Positions 42,681 through 49,461 of a stretch of 49,461 bases of DNA are shown here, in pieces (within the stretch, counting starts at the first letter, position 1; every line of letters starts with the position of its first letter). Under the pieces are notes generated by a model, which was not told where the DNA came from, ran no database searches, and saw only the letters and a program-made list of their open reading frames with translations. The DNA is from an uncultured Clostridia bacterium (lineage in GTDB: Bacteria > Bacillota > Clostridia > TANB77 > CAG-508), in assembly GCA_947628735.1 (NCBI GenBank), contig CANRAY010000008.1, positions 1 to 49,461 of the forward strand. Reading direction: 5' to 3'. The translations under genes and the position numbers were made by a program.

Positions 42681-43619
42681 ATGAAAATGAATTTAGATAA
42701 AAAAATTGCAACTAGACAAAGCTATGGTGAAAAATTAGTTGAGTTGGGTGGTAAAAATACAGATATTATTGTATTAGATGCTGATTTATCAAGTGCAACT
42801 AAAACAGCTATGTTTGCTAAAGAGTATCCAGACAGGTTTATTAATGTGGGTATAGCTGAACAAAATATGATGGGAATTGCTGTTGGACTTTCTACTTTTG
42901 GAAAAATACCATTTGTAAGTACTTTTGCTGTTTTTGCAGCGGGAAGAGCTTATGATCAAATTAGAAATAGTATAGCTTATCCAAATTCAAATGTTAAAAT
43001 TTGTGCAACTCATGCAGGAGTTACAGTAGGAGAAGATGGTGCAACACATCAAATGCTAGAGGATTTGAGTTTAATGAGAACATTACCAAATATGAAAGTA
43101 ATGTGTACATCAGATGATACACAAACTAAATGGGCTATAGAAGAAATTTCTAAAATTAAAGGGCCAGTATATTTGCGCTTATGTAGATTAGCAACTCCTA
43201 TTATATATGATGAACAGCAAAAGTTTGAATTTGGAAAGGGAATTCAAATAGGTGATGGAACTGATGCTACTATTGTTGCAACAGGTGTAACAGTTTCGGA
43301 AGCATTAAAGGCACAAGAAATTTTGAAAGGACGTGGAATACAAGTTCGTGTAGTTGATATACATACAATTAAACCTATAGATGAAGATATTATCATAAAA
43401 TGTGCTAAGGAAACCAAAAAGATAATTACGGTTGAAGATCATAGTATCATAGGTGGATTAGGAAGTGCTGTATGTGAAGTATTGTCAGAAAGATATCCAG
43501 TTAAAGTAAAACGTTTAGGAATTAAAGATAGCTTTGGAAAGTCTGGAAAGGCACAAGAATTATTAAACTATTTTAAAATTGATGCAGATAGCATAGTGGA
43601 ATGTGTAGAACACGAATAA
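42681..43619 (+). CDS. Transketolase, C-terminal subunit
   Basis: A 312-residue protein with the pyrimidine-binding half (LVELGGKNTDIIVLDADLSS, GIAEQNMMGIAVGLS, THAGVTVGEDGATHQ) and the C-terminal regulatory-type half (GTDATIVATGVTVSEALKAQ). With the preceding gene it forms one active transketolase. ATG 42681 lies ten bases after AAGGAAG; the longer frame from GTG 42657 has no binding site. The genes are separated by only 46 bases. Confidence 0.95.
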   Translation: MKMNLDKKIATRQSYGEKLVELGGKNTDIIVLDADLSSATKTAMFAKEYPDRFINVGIAEQNMMGIAVGLSTFGKIPFVSTFAVFAAGRAYDQIRNSIAYPNSNVKICATHAGVTVGEDGATHQMLEDLSLMRTLPNMKVMCTSDDTQTKWAIEEISKIKGPVYLRLCRLATPIIYDEQQKFEFGKGIQIGDGTDATIVATGVTVSEALKAQEILKGRGIQVRVVDIHTIKPIDEDIIIKCAKETKKIITVEDHSIIGGLGSAVCEVLSERYPVKVKRLGIKDSFGKSGKAQELLNYFKIDADSIVECVEHE

Positions 43620-43726
43620 TTTAGGAAAATTTATACAATGCTATTAAAAAATGAATAAAATAAAAGAATCTTGACAAAAAAGAAATGAAAAAGAAAAAAA
43701 TATGCAGTTTTTCGAATAAAAAAGTA

Positions 43727-43755
43727 TTGCATTTAAAATGTTTTATTGTTATGAT
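43727..43755 (+). promoter_or_regulatory. Sigma-A promoter of the ftsEX operon
   Basis: TTGCAT (43727-43732) and TATGAT (43750-43755) with exactly 17 bases between them, 50 bases before ATG 43805. Confidence 0.75.
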
Positions 43756-43804
43756 TAAGAAGTAATATTTTGATCATATGGGATAAAAGTCAAAGGAGAA
43801 AAAA

Positions 43805-44494
43805 ATGATTGAATTTAGAAATGTCAATAAAACATATGATACTGGTACAGAAGCAGTACATAATGCAAATTTTAAAATAGATAAAGGGGAGTTTGCTTTT
43901 CTAGTAGGAAGTTCAGGATCTGGAAAATCAACATTAATTAAGTTAATTCTAAAAGAAGAAGAGCCAACTTCAGGAAATATTATAATTAATGGTAAAGATA
44001 CAACTTTTTTAAAACCTAAAAGAGTACCATATTTAAGAAGAAGTATGGGAGTGGTTTTTCAAGACTTTAGATTGTTACCAGATAAAACAGTATATGATAA
44101 TGTAGCATTTGCTATGTATATTGTAAGAGCTACGCCAAAACATATTAGAAGACAAGTTCCAATGGTATTGTCATTAGTAGGATTAAGTGATAAAGCTAAG
44201 GTATATCCAAATGAGTTATCAGGTGGAGAGCAACAAAGAGTTGCTTTAGCAAGGGCATTGGTTAATAATCCTTCTATGATTATTGCAGATGAACCAACAG
44301 GAAATCTTGATCCTGAGACTGCTTGGGACATTATGACATTATTAAGAGATATTAATGCAAGAGGTACAACAGTTGTTGTAGCTACTCATGCAAAAGATAT
44401 TGTAGATAGAATGAAAAAAAGAGTAATTCAAATCGAAAAAGGCAATATTGTAAGAGATGATAAAAAAGGCGGGTATGATAATAGTGAAGTATAG
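43805..44494 (+). CDS. ftsE: Cell division ATPase FtsE
   Basis: A 229-residue ABC ATPase with Walker A GSSGSGKSTLIK, signature LSGGEQQRVALARAL, Walker B MIIADEPTGNLDPET and the switch His VVATHAKDI. The start MIEFRNVNKTYD is typical of FtsE. FtsE powers the membrane protein FtsX, which activates peptidoglycan hydrolases outside the cell. Its end overlaps the start of ftsX. AAAGGAG precedes the ATG. Confidence 0.96.
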   Translation: MIEFRNVNKTYDTGTEAVHNANFKIDKGEFAFLVGSSGSGKSTLIKLILKEEEPTSGNIIINGKDTTFLKPKRVPYLRRSMGVVFQDFRLLPDKTVYDNVAFAMYIVRATPKHIRRQVPMVLSLVGLSDKAKVYPNELSGGEQQRVALARALVNNPSMIIADEPTGNLDPETAWDIMTLLRDINARGTTVVVATHAKDIVDRMKKRVIQIEKGNIVRDDKKGGYDNSEV

Positions 44495-45383
44495 TGTATT
44501 AGGTTATTTAATAGGTGAAGGTTTTAGAAATGTATTTAAAAATAAAAAGTCGACAATTGCTTCTCTTGTTATTATGTGTGCAACTATGTTTATTTTTGGA
44601 ATTTTCTTCTTAATAGGAGAAAATGTACAAGCGGTTATGAATCAAGTAGAAGAGCAACAAGCAATGCAAGTTTTCATTGCTCCAGAAGCAACTGAAGAAC
44701 AAGAATTAGAATTAGAAGCAAAAATAAAATCAATACCATATGTTAATACAACAGAGCATCGTACGAAAGAAGATGCATTAAATACAATGAAGGCATGGCT
44801 TAAAGATTCGCAATACATATTAGATTCTTATGCAGAGAATAATCCTTTTAAAGCATCTTATGTCGTTACATTAACAGATTTATCAAAAAGTGAAGAAGTA
44901 CAACAACAAATCCTAACATTTGACAATGTTGCAAGTATTACTGTAAGAAATGATACAATTAATGCATTACTTAATTTAGCAAATGGAATTCAAACTGCTT
45001 CTGCTGTTATATTATTATTACTTGTATTTATTTCAACATTTATTATTGCAAATACTATAAAATTAACTGTTCATGCAAGAAGAAAAGAAATTTCAATAAT
45101 GAAATATGTAGGAGCAACAAACGGATTTATACGTTGGCCATTTATGGTAGAAGGTATTATTATTGGAATTGTAGCTGCATTAATTACAGTATTATTCTTA
45201 GGATTAGCATATAACTTTGTAGCAGGACAAGTTACAGCAACAGAAATTACAGAAAAAATACAAATTAGTTTATTACAATTTTCAGATGTATTTAATATAT
45301 TAATGATTACTTATTTAATATTAGGAACAGGAATTGGAGCAATTGGTAGTGCAATTTCTATGAGAAAATATTTGGAAGTTTAA
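44475..45383 (+). CDS. ftsX: Cell division membrane protein FtsX
   Basis: A ~302-residue protein with four membrane helices and a large extracellular loop between the first two (residues ~50-160), the arrangement of FtsX. GEGFRNVFKNKKSTIASLVI at the N-terminus and KEISIMKYVGATNGFIRWPF before helix three are family motifs. The loop contacts hydrolases such as PcsB-type coiled-coil proteins, which fits the two M23 genes directly downstream. The start may be ATG 44475, GTG 44484 or ATG 44457; none has a clear binding site, as is common with coupled genes. Confidence 0.95.
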   Translation: MIIVKYSVLGYLIGEGFRNVFKNKKSTIASLVIMCATMFIFGIFFLIGENVQAVMNQVEEQQAMQVFIAPEATEEQELELEAKIKSIPYVNTTEHRTKEDALNTMKAWLKDSQYILDSYAENNPFKASYVVTLTDLSKSEEVQQQILTFDNVASITVRNDTINALLNLANGIQTASAVILLLLVFISTFIIANTIKLTVHARRKEISIMKYVGATNGFIRWPFMVEGIIIGIVAALITVLFLGLAYNFVAGQVTATEITEKIQISLLQFSDVFNILMITYLILGTGIGAIGSAISMRKYLEV

Positions 45384-45423
45384 AAAAATAAGGGGACGTA
45401 AGAAAAGTAAAGGAGAGAGTCAA

Positions 45424-46593
45424 ATGAAAAGAAAAATCATATCCATTTTTTTAGCGGCACTTTTAATTATAGCAACAACTGTACCAACATATGCAGAAAC
45501 AGCACAAGAAAGGTTAGATGAGCTAGAACAAGAAAAAGAACAAACAGAACAAGAAAAAGACCAAGTAACTAGTGAAAAAAATGACATCTTAGATGAAATT
45601 TATGATTTAGATTCACAGATTTCAGTTTATGAAAATAAAATTGATGCATTGAATAGTGAAATTGAAGAACTAGAAGATTCTATTGACAAAAAAGAAGATG
45701 AAATTAAAAAATTAGAAAAAGAAGCAGAGGAAAAGAAGGAAATTTTAATTAAGAGATTGATTGCTATTTATGAAGCAGGTCAAACTACTTATTTAGATGT
45801 ACTTTTATCTTCTGAGGATATGGTAAGCTTTATATCAAATTATTATATGATTGAGCAATTAGCTGATGCTGATCAATCAGTTATTGATTCTATTAATGAA
45901 AAACAAGAAGAAATTGAAAATGTAAAAAAAGAACTAGAAGATGAAAAAAAGGAAGTAGCTGAAGCTAGAAAAGAAGTAGAAACAGAAAATAATAAATTAA
46001 TTGTAGCAAAAGCTTCAAAACAAGTTAAAGTAGATGCTTTATCAGAGAAGGAACAAGAATTACAAGAAAAGTTAGATGCTTTTGAGGAGGCAATTGAAGA
46101 AGCAAAAGAAGAAATTAAAAGAGAAGTGCAAAGTAGTAGTGGATATGTTGGTAGCTTTGAAGGAGATTTAAGTTGGCCATTATCAGCAAATTCAGATGGA
46201 TATAATCATATTTCATCTATATTTGGACATAGAGATCAACCAACTTGGGGAGCATCAGAGGACCATGGAGCAGTAGATATTCCAGTTTATTATGCACCTG
46301 TATATGCACCAGCAAGTGGACTTGTAATTATTGCAAGAGAGCTTTCTGGTTATGGTAATTATATTTTAATAGATCATGGTAATGGATATTATACAGGATT
46401 TGCACATTTATCAGCATATAATGTAAGCAAAGGAGATGTAGTAAGTAGAGGACAGCAAATAGCTGTATCAGGAAATACTGGTATTACCACAGGACCACAT
46501 TTACATTATGAAGTACATATTGGAGGATATGATCAATCTGATAGAGTTGACCCATTATTATATACATCACATCCAGATTTAATCTTTTATTAA
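45424..46593 (+). CDS. Coiled-coil M23 peptidase I (EnvC/PcsB-type layout)
   Basis: A 389-residue secreted protein. A signal peptide (~1-26, ending TYA) is followed by long coiled coils (~27-235) containing KRLIAIYEAGQTTYLDVLLS, a helical motif shared with PcsB-like proteins. The C-terminal M23 domain (~250-389) retains Zn and catalytic residues in HGAVDI and HLHYEV, with ILIDHGNGYYTGFAHLS between them, so it is probably an active peptidoglycan endopeptidase. FtsX is thought to activate such coiled-coil hydrolases. AAAGGAG precedes the ATG. Confidence 0.92.
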   Translation: MKRKIISIFLAALLIIATTVPTYAETAQERLDELEQEKEQTEQEKDQVTSEKNDILDEIYDLDSQISVYENKIDALNSEIEELEDSIDKKEDEIKKLEKEAEEKKEILIKRLIAIYEAGQTTYLDVLLSSEDMVSFISNYYMIEQLADADQSVIDSINEKQEEIENVKKELEDEKKEVAEARKEVETENNKLIVAKASKQVKVDALSEKEQELQEKLDAFEEAIEEAKEEIKREVQSSSGYVGSFEGDLSWPLSANSDGYNHISSIFGHRDQPTWGASEDHGAVDIPVYYAPVYAPASGLVIIARELSGYGNYILIDHGNGYYTGFAHLSAYNVSKGDVVSRGQQIAVSGNTGITTGPHLHYEVHIGGYDQSDRVDPLLYTSHPDLIFY

Positions 46594-46629
46594 AATTTGT
46601 AAATAATAAGAAGGAGGCAAATATAAAAC

Positions 46630-47823
46630 ATGAAAAGAAAAGTGTTTACAATTATACTAGTAATTATAGTATTGCAATGCTTTTGTAGTTTTGTATTTGC
46701 CGAAAATATTGTAGCAAATGAAATTGGACAAGCTAATGATTTAACTCAAAATCAAACATTAGAAGAACAAAGTAAAGAAATTAATGATCGATTAGAAGAT
46801 GTAAATGCAAAATTAGAATATGTTCAATCTGAAATGTCTAATACTATGTTAAAAATTCAAGAATTAGAAGATAAAGTTTTAGAATATCAAATTGACTTAG
46901 ATGAAATGCAAGGGCAGTTAGATACATTACAATCTTCTATAGATGAAACAACAATAAAATTAACAACTGTAGAACAAAGTTATAATGAAAAATATGAATT
47001 ATTAAAAGAAAGATTAGTAGCAATATATGAGGCAGGAGAAACAAGATATTTAGATGTTCTATTATCTTCAAGAAATATAGTAGAATTTATTTCTGGATAT
47101 TATTTAATTCAGGAATTAGCTAATTATGATAATCAATTAATAGAAGATGTTGAACAACAAAAAAATGAATTAGAATTGACAAGGACTAAATTAGATAGAG
47201 AACAAACAGAAGTTAGACTTATAAAAGCTAAGAAAGAACAAACTACAATAGTATGGCAAAATGCAAAGACATTACAAGAAAGTTATGTTGCAAAATTAAA
47301 TGAGGCAGAAAAAAAATTACAAAAGGAAATAACTCAATATAAAGAAGAACAAATAAAAATTAATCGTTTAATTCAGCAAGCTTTGAATAATGGTAAAGAT
47401 ATTAACATACAATATACAGGAGGAGAAATGCTTTGGCCGGTGGCTGCTGCAGGTACATATATTACTTCTGGTTTTGGAAACAGAGAACATCCAATTCAAG
47501 GTGTTGTAAAAGAGCATACAGGAATTGATATAGGAAATGCTGATTTTGGAACTCCTGTCGTAGCGGCTGCAGATGGAGTTGTTACATATGCTGGATGGCT
47601 TGGTGGTTATGGAAATTGTGTTATGATTAACCATGGAGATGGAATTACAACATTATATGGACATGGACAAAGTGTTGAAACAACATTGCATAAAGAAGTA
47701 AAAAAAGGTGATTTGATTTTAAGAGTAGGATCAACAGGCAACTCAACAGGTCCACATTTACATTTTGAAGTTATATATAATGGAATCAGTGTGGATCCGT
47801 TACAGTTTGTAAAAGTTCCATAG
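46630..47823 (+). CDS. Coiled-coil M23 peptidase II (paralogue of the preceding gene)
   Basis: A 397-residue secreted protein of the same plan: signal peptide (~1-24, ending FA), coiled coils (~40-250) with KERLVAIYEAGETRYLDVLL, and an M23 domain with SGFGNREHP, the Zn ligands in HTGIDIG and HLHFEV. All active-site residues are present. Its M23 domain is closer to the common LytM type than that of the preceding gene. The pair arose by tandem duplication and lies in one transcript with ftsEX. Confidence 0.92.
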   Translation: MKRKVFTIILVIIVLQCFCSFVFAENIVANEIGQANDLTQNQTLEEQSKEINDRLEDVNAKLEYVQSEMSNTMLKIQELEDKVLEYQIDLDEMQGQLDTLQSSIDETTIKLTTVEQSYNEKYELLKERLVAIYEAGETRYLDVLLSSRNIVEFISGYYLIQELANYDNQLIEDVEQQKNELELTRTKLDREQTEVRLIKAKKEQTTIVWQNAKTLQESYVAKLNEAEKKLQKEITQYKEEQIKINRLIQQALNNGKDINIQYTGGEMLWPVAAAGTYITSGFGNREHPIQGVVKEHTGIDIGNADFGTPVVAAADGVVTYAGWLGGYGNCVMINHGDGITTLYGHGQSVETTLHKEVKKGDLILRVGSTGNSTGPHLHFEVIYNGISVDPLQFVKVP

Positions 47824-47881
47824 AGGTTATAGGTTTTCCTATTTAAAAACCTAAATTTTTTTATGAGGATATGAATAAAGA

Positions 47882-49075
47882 ATGGAAGAAACTGGTAGAA
47901 AAATATATAAGACAATTATGTTAATTGTTATTACAGCAGCTATCACAGCTGTATCGACAACAATGTTTGTATATCAAAAATTAACAGGTACTATGGGAGT
48001 TAATAATATTGTCAATAGTGGAAATAATACAGGCTTAGAATTAACTTTGGCACAAATTAGAAGTATGCTAGAAGAAGAATATATGGGAGAATTAGATGAT
48101 GAAGCAATGATAGAATCAGCTATAAAAGGATATGTAGCAGGTGTAGGAGATATATATACTGAATATTATCCACCTGTTGAAATGACATCTGTTTTAGATA
48201 CTACTTATGGCAATTACATAGGTATTGGAATTTATATGATAGTAGATTCTAAAAATGGTGTTATAGAAGTACAAAGACCTATGGAAGGCTCTCCAGCAGA
48301 AGCAGCAGGAATTAAGGCAGGAGATATTATTAATAAAGTAAATGGTGAAGAAGTGAATGCAGAAAATGTATCTGAAATATCGGATAAAATTAAGGGTGAA
48401 GAAGGAACAACTGTTAATTTAGAAATTTTAAGAGGAAAAGAAACATTAAATGTGGCTGTTGAGAGAAAAAGAATTGTTGTAAAACATATAAAATCAAAGG
48501 TAATAGAGGATAATATTGGATATATTCAATTAAAAGACTTTGAGGGTGGAGTGGCAAAAGAATTTAAAGAAACCTATGATGCATTAAAGTCAGAAGGAAT
48601 TACTTCTCTTATTATTGATATTAGGGACAATGGTGGCGGAATTGTTGATGAAGCTATTGAAATTTTGGACTTTTTCTGTAAAAAGGATAGTACATTATTG
48701 ATTACTGTTGATAAAAAAGGAAATGAAGATATTACAAAAGCAAAAGAAGATCAACAGATAGATGTACCAGTAGTTATATTAGTAAATGGCAGTTCAGCAA
48801 GTGCTTCTGAAATTTTAGCTGGAGCATTGAAAGATAATGGAATTGCTAAATTAGTAGGAACTAAAACTTATGGTAAAGGTGTAATTCAAACATTACATAG
48901 ATTAACAGATGGTAGTGGTTTGAAGATAACTTCAGAAGAATATTACACACCAAATCATAATAGAATCAATAAAACAGGAATTGAACCAGATTATGAGGTA
49001 AAATCTAATACAATTAATGTAGAAGAACCTGAAAATGATGCACAATTACAAAAAGCTATAGAATTGTTGAAATAA
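47882..49075 (+). CDS. S41 family C-terminal processing protease (CtpA-like)
   Basis: A 397-residue secreted protease with an N-terminal membrane helix (~10-32), a PDZ domain (~100-185, MEGSPAEAAGIKAGDIINKV) and the S41 core. The catalytic Ser is in LVNGSSASASEILAGAL and the Lys in TKTYGKGVIQTLH; DIRDNGGGIVDEAIEILDFF is the preceding conserved block. Such proteases cut wall enzymes or signalling proteins at the surface; as the last gene after two M23 hydrolases it may limit their amount. ATG 47882 has a weak GAGG upstream; an ATG at 47872 opens only a short unrelated frame. Confidence 0.93.
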   Translation: MEETGRKIYKTIMLIVITAAITAVSTTMFVYQKLTGTMGVNNIVNSGNNTGLELTLAQIRSMLEEEYMGELDDEAMIESAIKGYVAGVGDIYTEYYPPVEMTSVLDTTYGNYIGIGIYMIVDSKNGVIEVQRPMEGSPAEAAGIKAGDIINKVNGEEVNAENVSEISDKIKGEEGTTVNLEILRGKETLNVAVERKRIVVKHIKSKVIEDNIGYIQLKDFEGGVAKEFKETYDALKSEGITSLIIDIRDNGGGIVDEAIEILDFFCKKDSTLLITVDKKGNEDITKAKEDQQIDVPVVILVNGSSASASEILAGALKDNGIAKLVGTKTYGKGVIQTLHRLTDGSGLKITSEEYYTPNHNRINKTGIEPDYEVKSNTINVEEPENDAQLQKAIELLK

Positions 49076-49092
49076 AAAATATATTAAATAAA

Positions 49093-49146
49093 ATACCTCT
49101 TATATTATAATATGTCTTAATTATAGAGTTATAATATATGAGGTAT
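49093..49146 (+). terminator. Long hairpin after the S41 gene
   Basis: ATACCTCTTATATTATAA and TTATAATATATGAGGTAT pair over 18 positions with one mismatch. The following tract is TATATTTATAAA, so it can act as a terminator though its T-run is weak. Confidence 0.6.
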
Positions 49147-49219
49147 TATATTTATAAATTTGACAAGGAAAATAAATTATGAATTCAAAAAATTAAATCG
49201 AAAAAATTAGAAAAATATA

Positions 49220-49248
49220 TTGACATTTGTTATAAAATTTAGTATACT
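49220..49248 (+). promoter_or_regulatory. Sigma-A promoter of the tRNA-Val/tRNA-Asp operon
   Basis: TTGACA (49220-49225) and TATACT (49243-49248) with exactly 17-base spacing, 19 bases before the tRNA-Val. Confidence 0.9.
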
Positions 49249-49267
49249 AAACAAGTCGAAGGAAAAT

Positions 49268-49343
49268 GGGCGCATAGCTCAGCTGGGAGAGCATCTGCCT
49301 TACAAGCAGGAGGTCATAGGTTCGAGCCCTATTGCGCCCACCA
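49268..49343 (+). tRNA. tRNA-Val (anticodon UAC)
   Basis: Acceptor stem GGGCGCA/TGCGCCC with A and encoded CCA; anticodon loop CTTACAA gives UAC; T-loop GGTTCGAGCC. A standard tRNA-Val, first in the operon. Confidence 0.96.
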
Positions 49344-49389
49344 TTTTTCTTTAAAAACTATTTAGGAAACTAAATTTTTTTTAGTTTAC

Positions 49390-49461
49390 GGCCTGGTAGT
49401 TCAGTTGGTTAGAACGCTAGCCTGTCACGCTAGAGGTCGACGGTTCGAGCCCGTTCCAGGT
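49390..49461 (+). tRNA. tRNA-Asp (anticodon GUC), cut by the window end
   Basis: Acceptor GGCCTGG faces CCAGGT at the window edge; the anticodon stem CTAGC/GCTAG encloses loop CTGTCAC, giving GUC. The last acceptor base, discriminator and 3' end lie outside the window. Confidence 0.93.

Noticed and set aside
1..49461. CRISPR arrays
   Set aside because: No series of regularly spaced direct repeats was seen; the only repeats are the att cores, arm sites and local palindromes.

Overview
The window is AT-rich DNA with short intergenic gaps and strong AGGAGG-type ribosome binding sites. It carries two half-length CotF-type spore coat genes, a teichoic-acid-like wall polymer cluster, a split transketolase and ftsE-ftsX with M23 hydrolases. 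Together these point to a Gram-positive, probably spore-forming Firmicute of the Clostridia type; I cannot name the genus.

Layout. 1-600: a broken dinD-like gene and tRNA-Leu. 677-6637: an RlmD/TrmA-type RNA methyltransferase, a Bro-N protein, a small ORF, radical SAM and Nudix genes, two CotF-like genes, an HD hydrolase and an SDR. 6762-24418: a surface glycopolymer cluster with a TagGH-type exporter, three CDP-glycerol glycerophosphotransferase-family proteins, a cytidylyltransferase-epimerase fusion, a polytopic membrane protein, three GT2 enzymes, GtrA, a UbiA prenyltransferase and an acyltransferase, with tyrS embedded on the minus strand. 24512-28453: a dockerin-bearing glucosaminidase beside a membrane-anchored cohesin-like protein. 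28526-36788: an ~8.2 kb integrative element in the 3' part of tRNA-Thr(CGU), bounded by 52-bp direct repeats. 36982-49075: sortase, ftsY, a UPF0182 protein, split transketolase, ftsE-ftsX, two M23 hydrolases and an S41 protease. The end holds a tRNA-Val/tRNA-Asp operon.

Main discovery. I located every CGG triplet I could find on both strands. About fifty lie inside genes out of frame (NCG-G or NNC-GG). Only five are in frame as a CGG codon, and each of the five sits where the reading frame must move by +1 for the protein to continue: a polytopic membrane protein (16426), an acyltransferase whose SD-preceded start lies in the other frame (23350), an HTH gene (31015) and an excisionase-like gene (31233) in the mobile element, and a dinD remnant (64-66, minus strand). 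In every case skipping the C leaves GGU or GGA, and the protein continues with glycine. Other arginine codons (AGA, AGG, CGT, CGC, CGA) are used normally. This suggests that CGG is unassigned or very poorly decoded here and that CGG-N acts as a +1 frameshift signal, or is read as a four-base codon. Random sequencing errors would not be expected to give the same triplet each time.

The mobile element carries two of the five sites, both in its likely control and excision genes, so its early functions may depend on a host that shifts at CGG. A sixth frame change, in a zinc-ribbon gene of the element, lies at an A8 run and is a different phenomenon.
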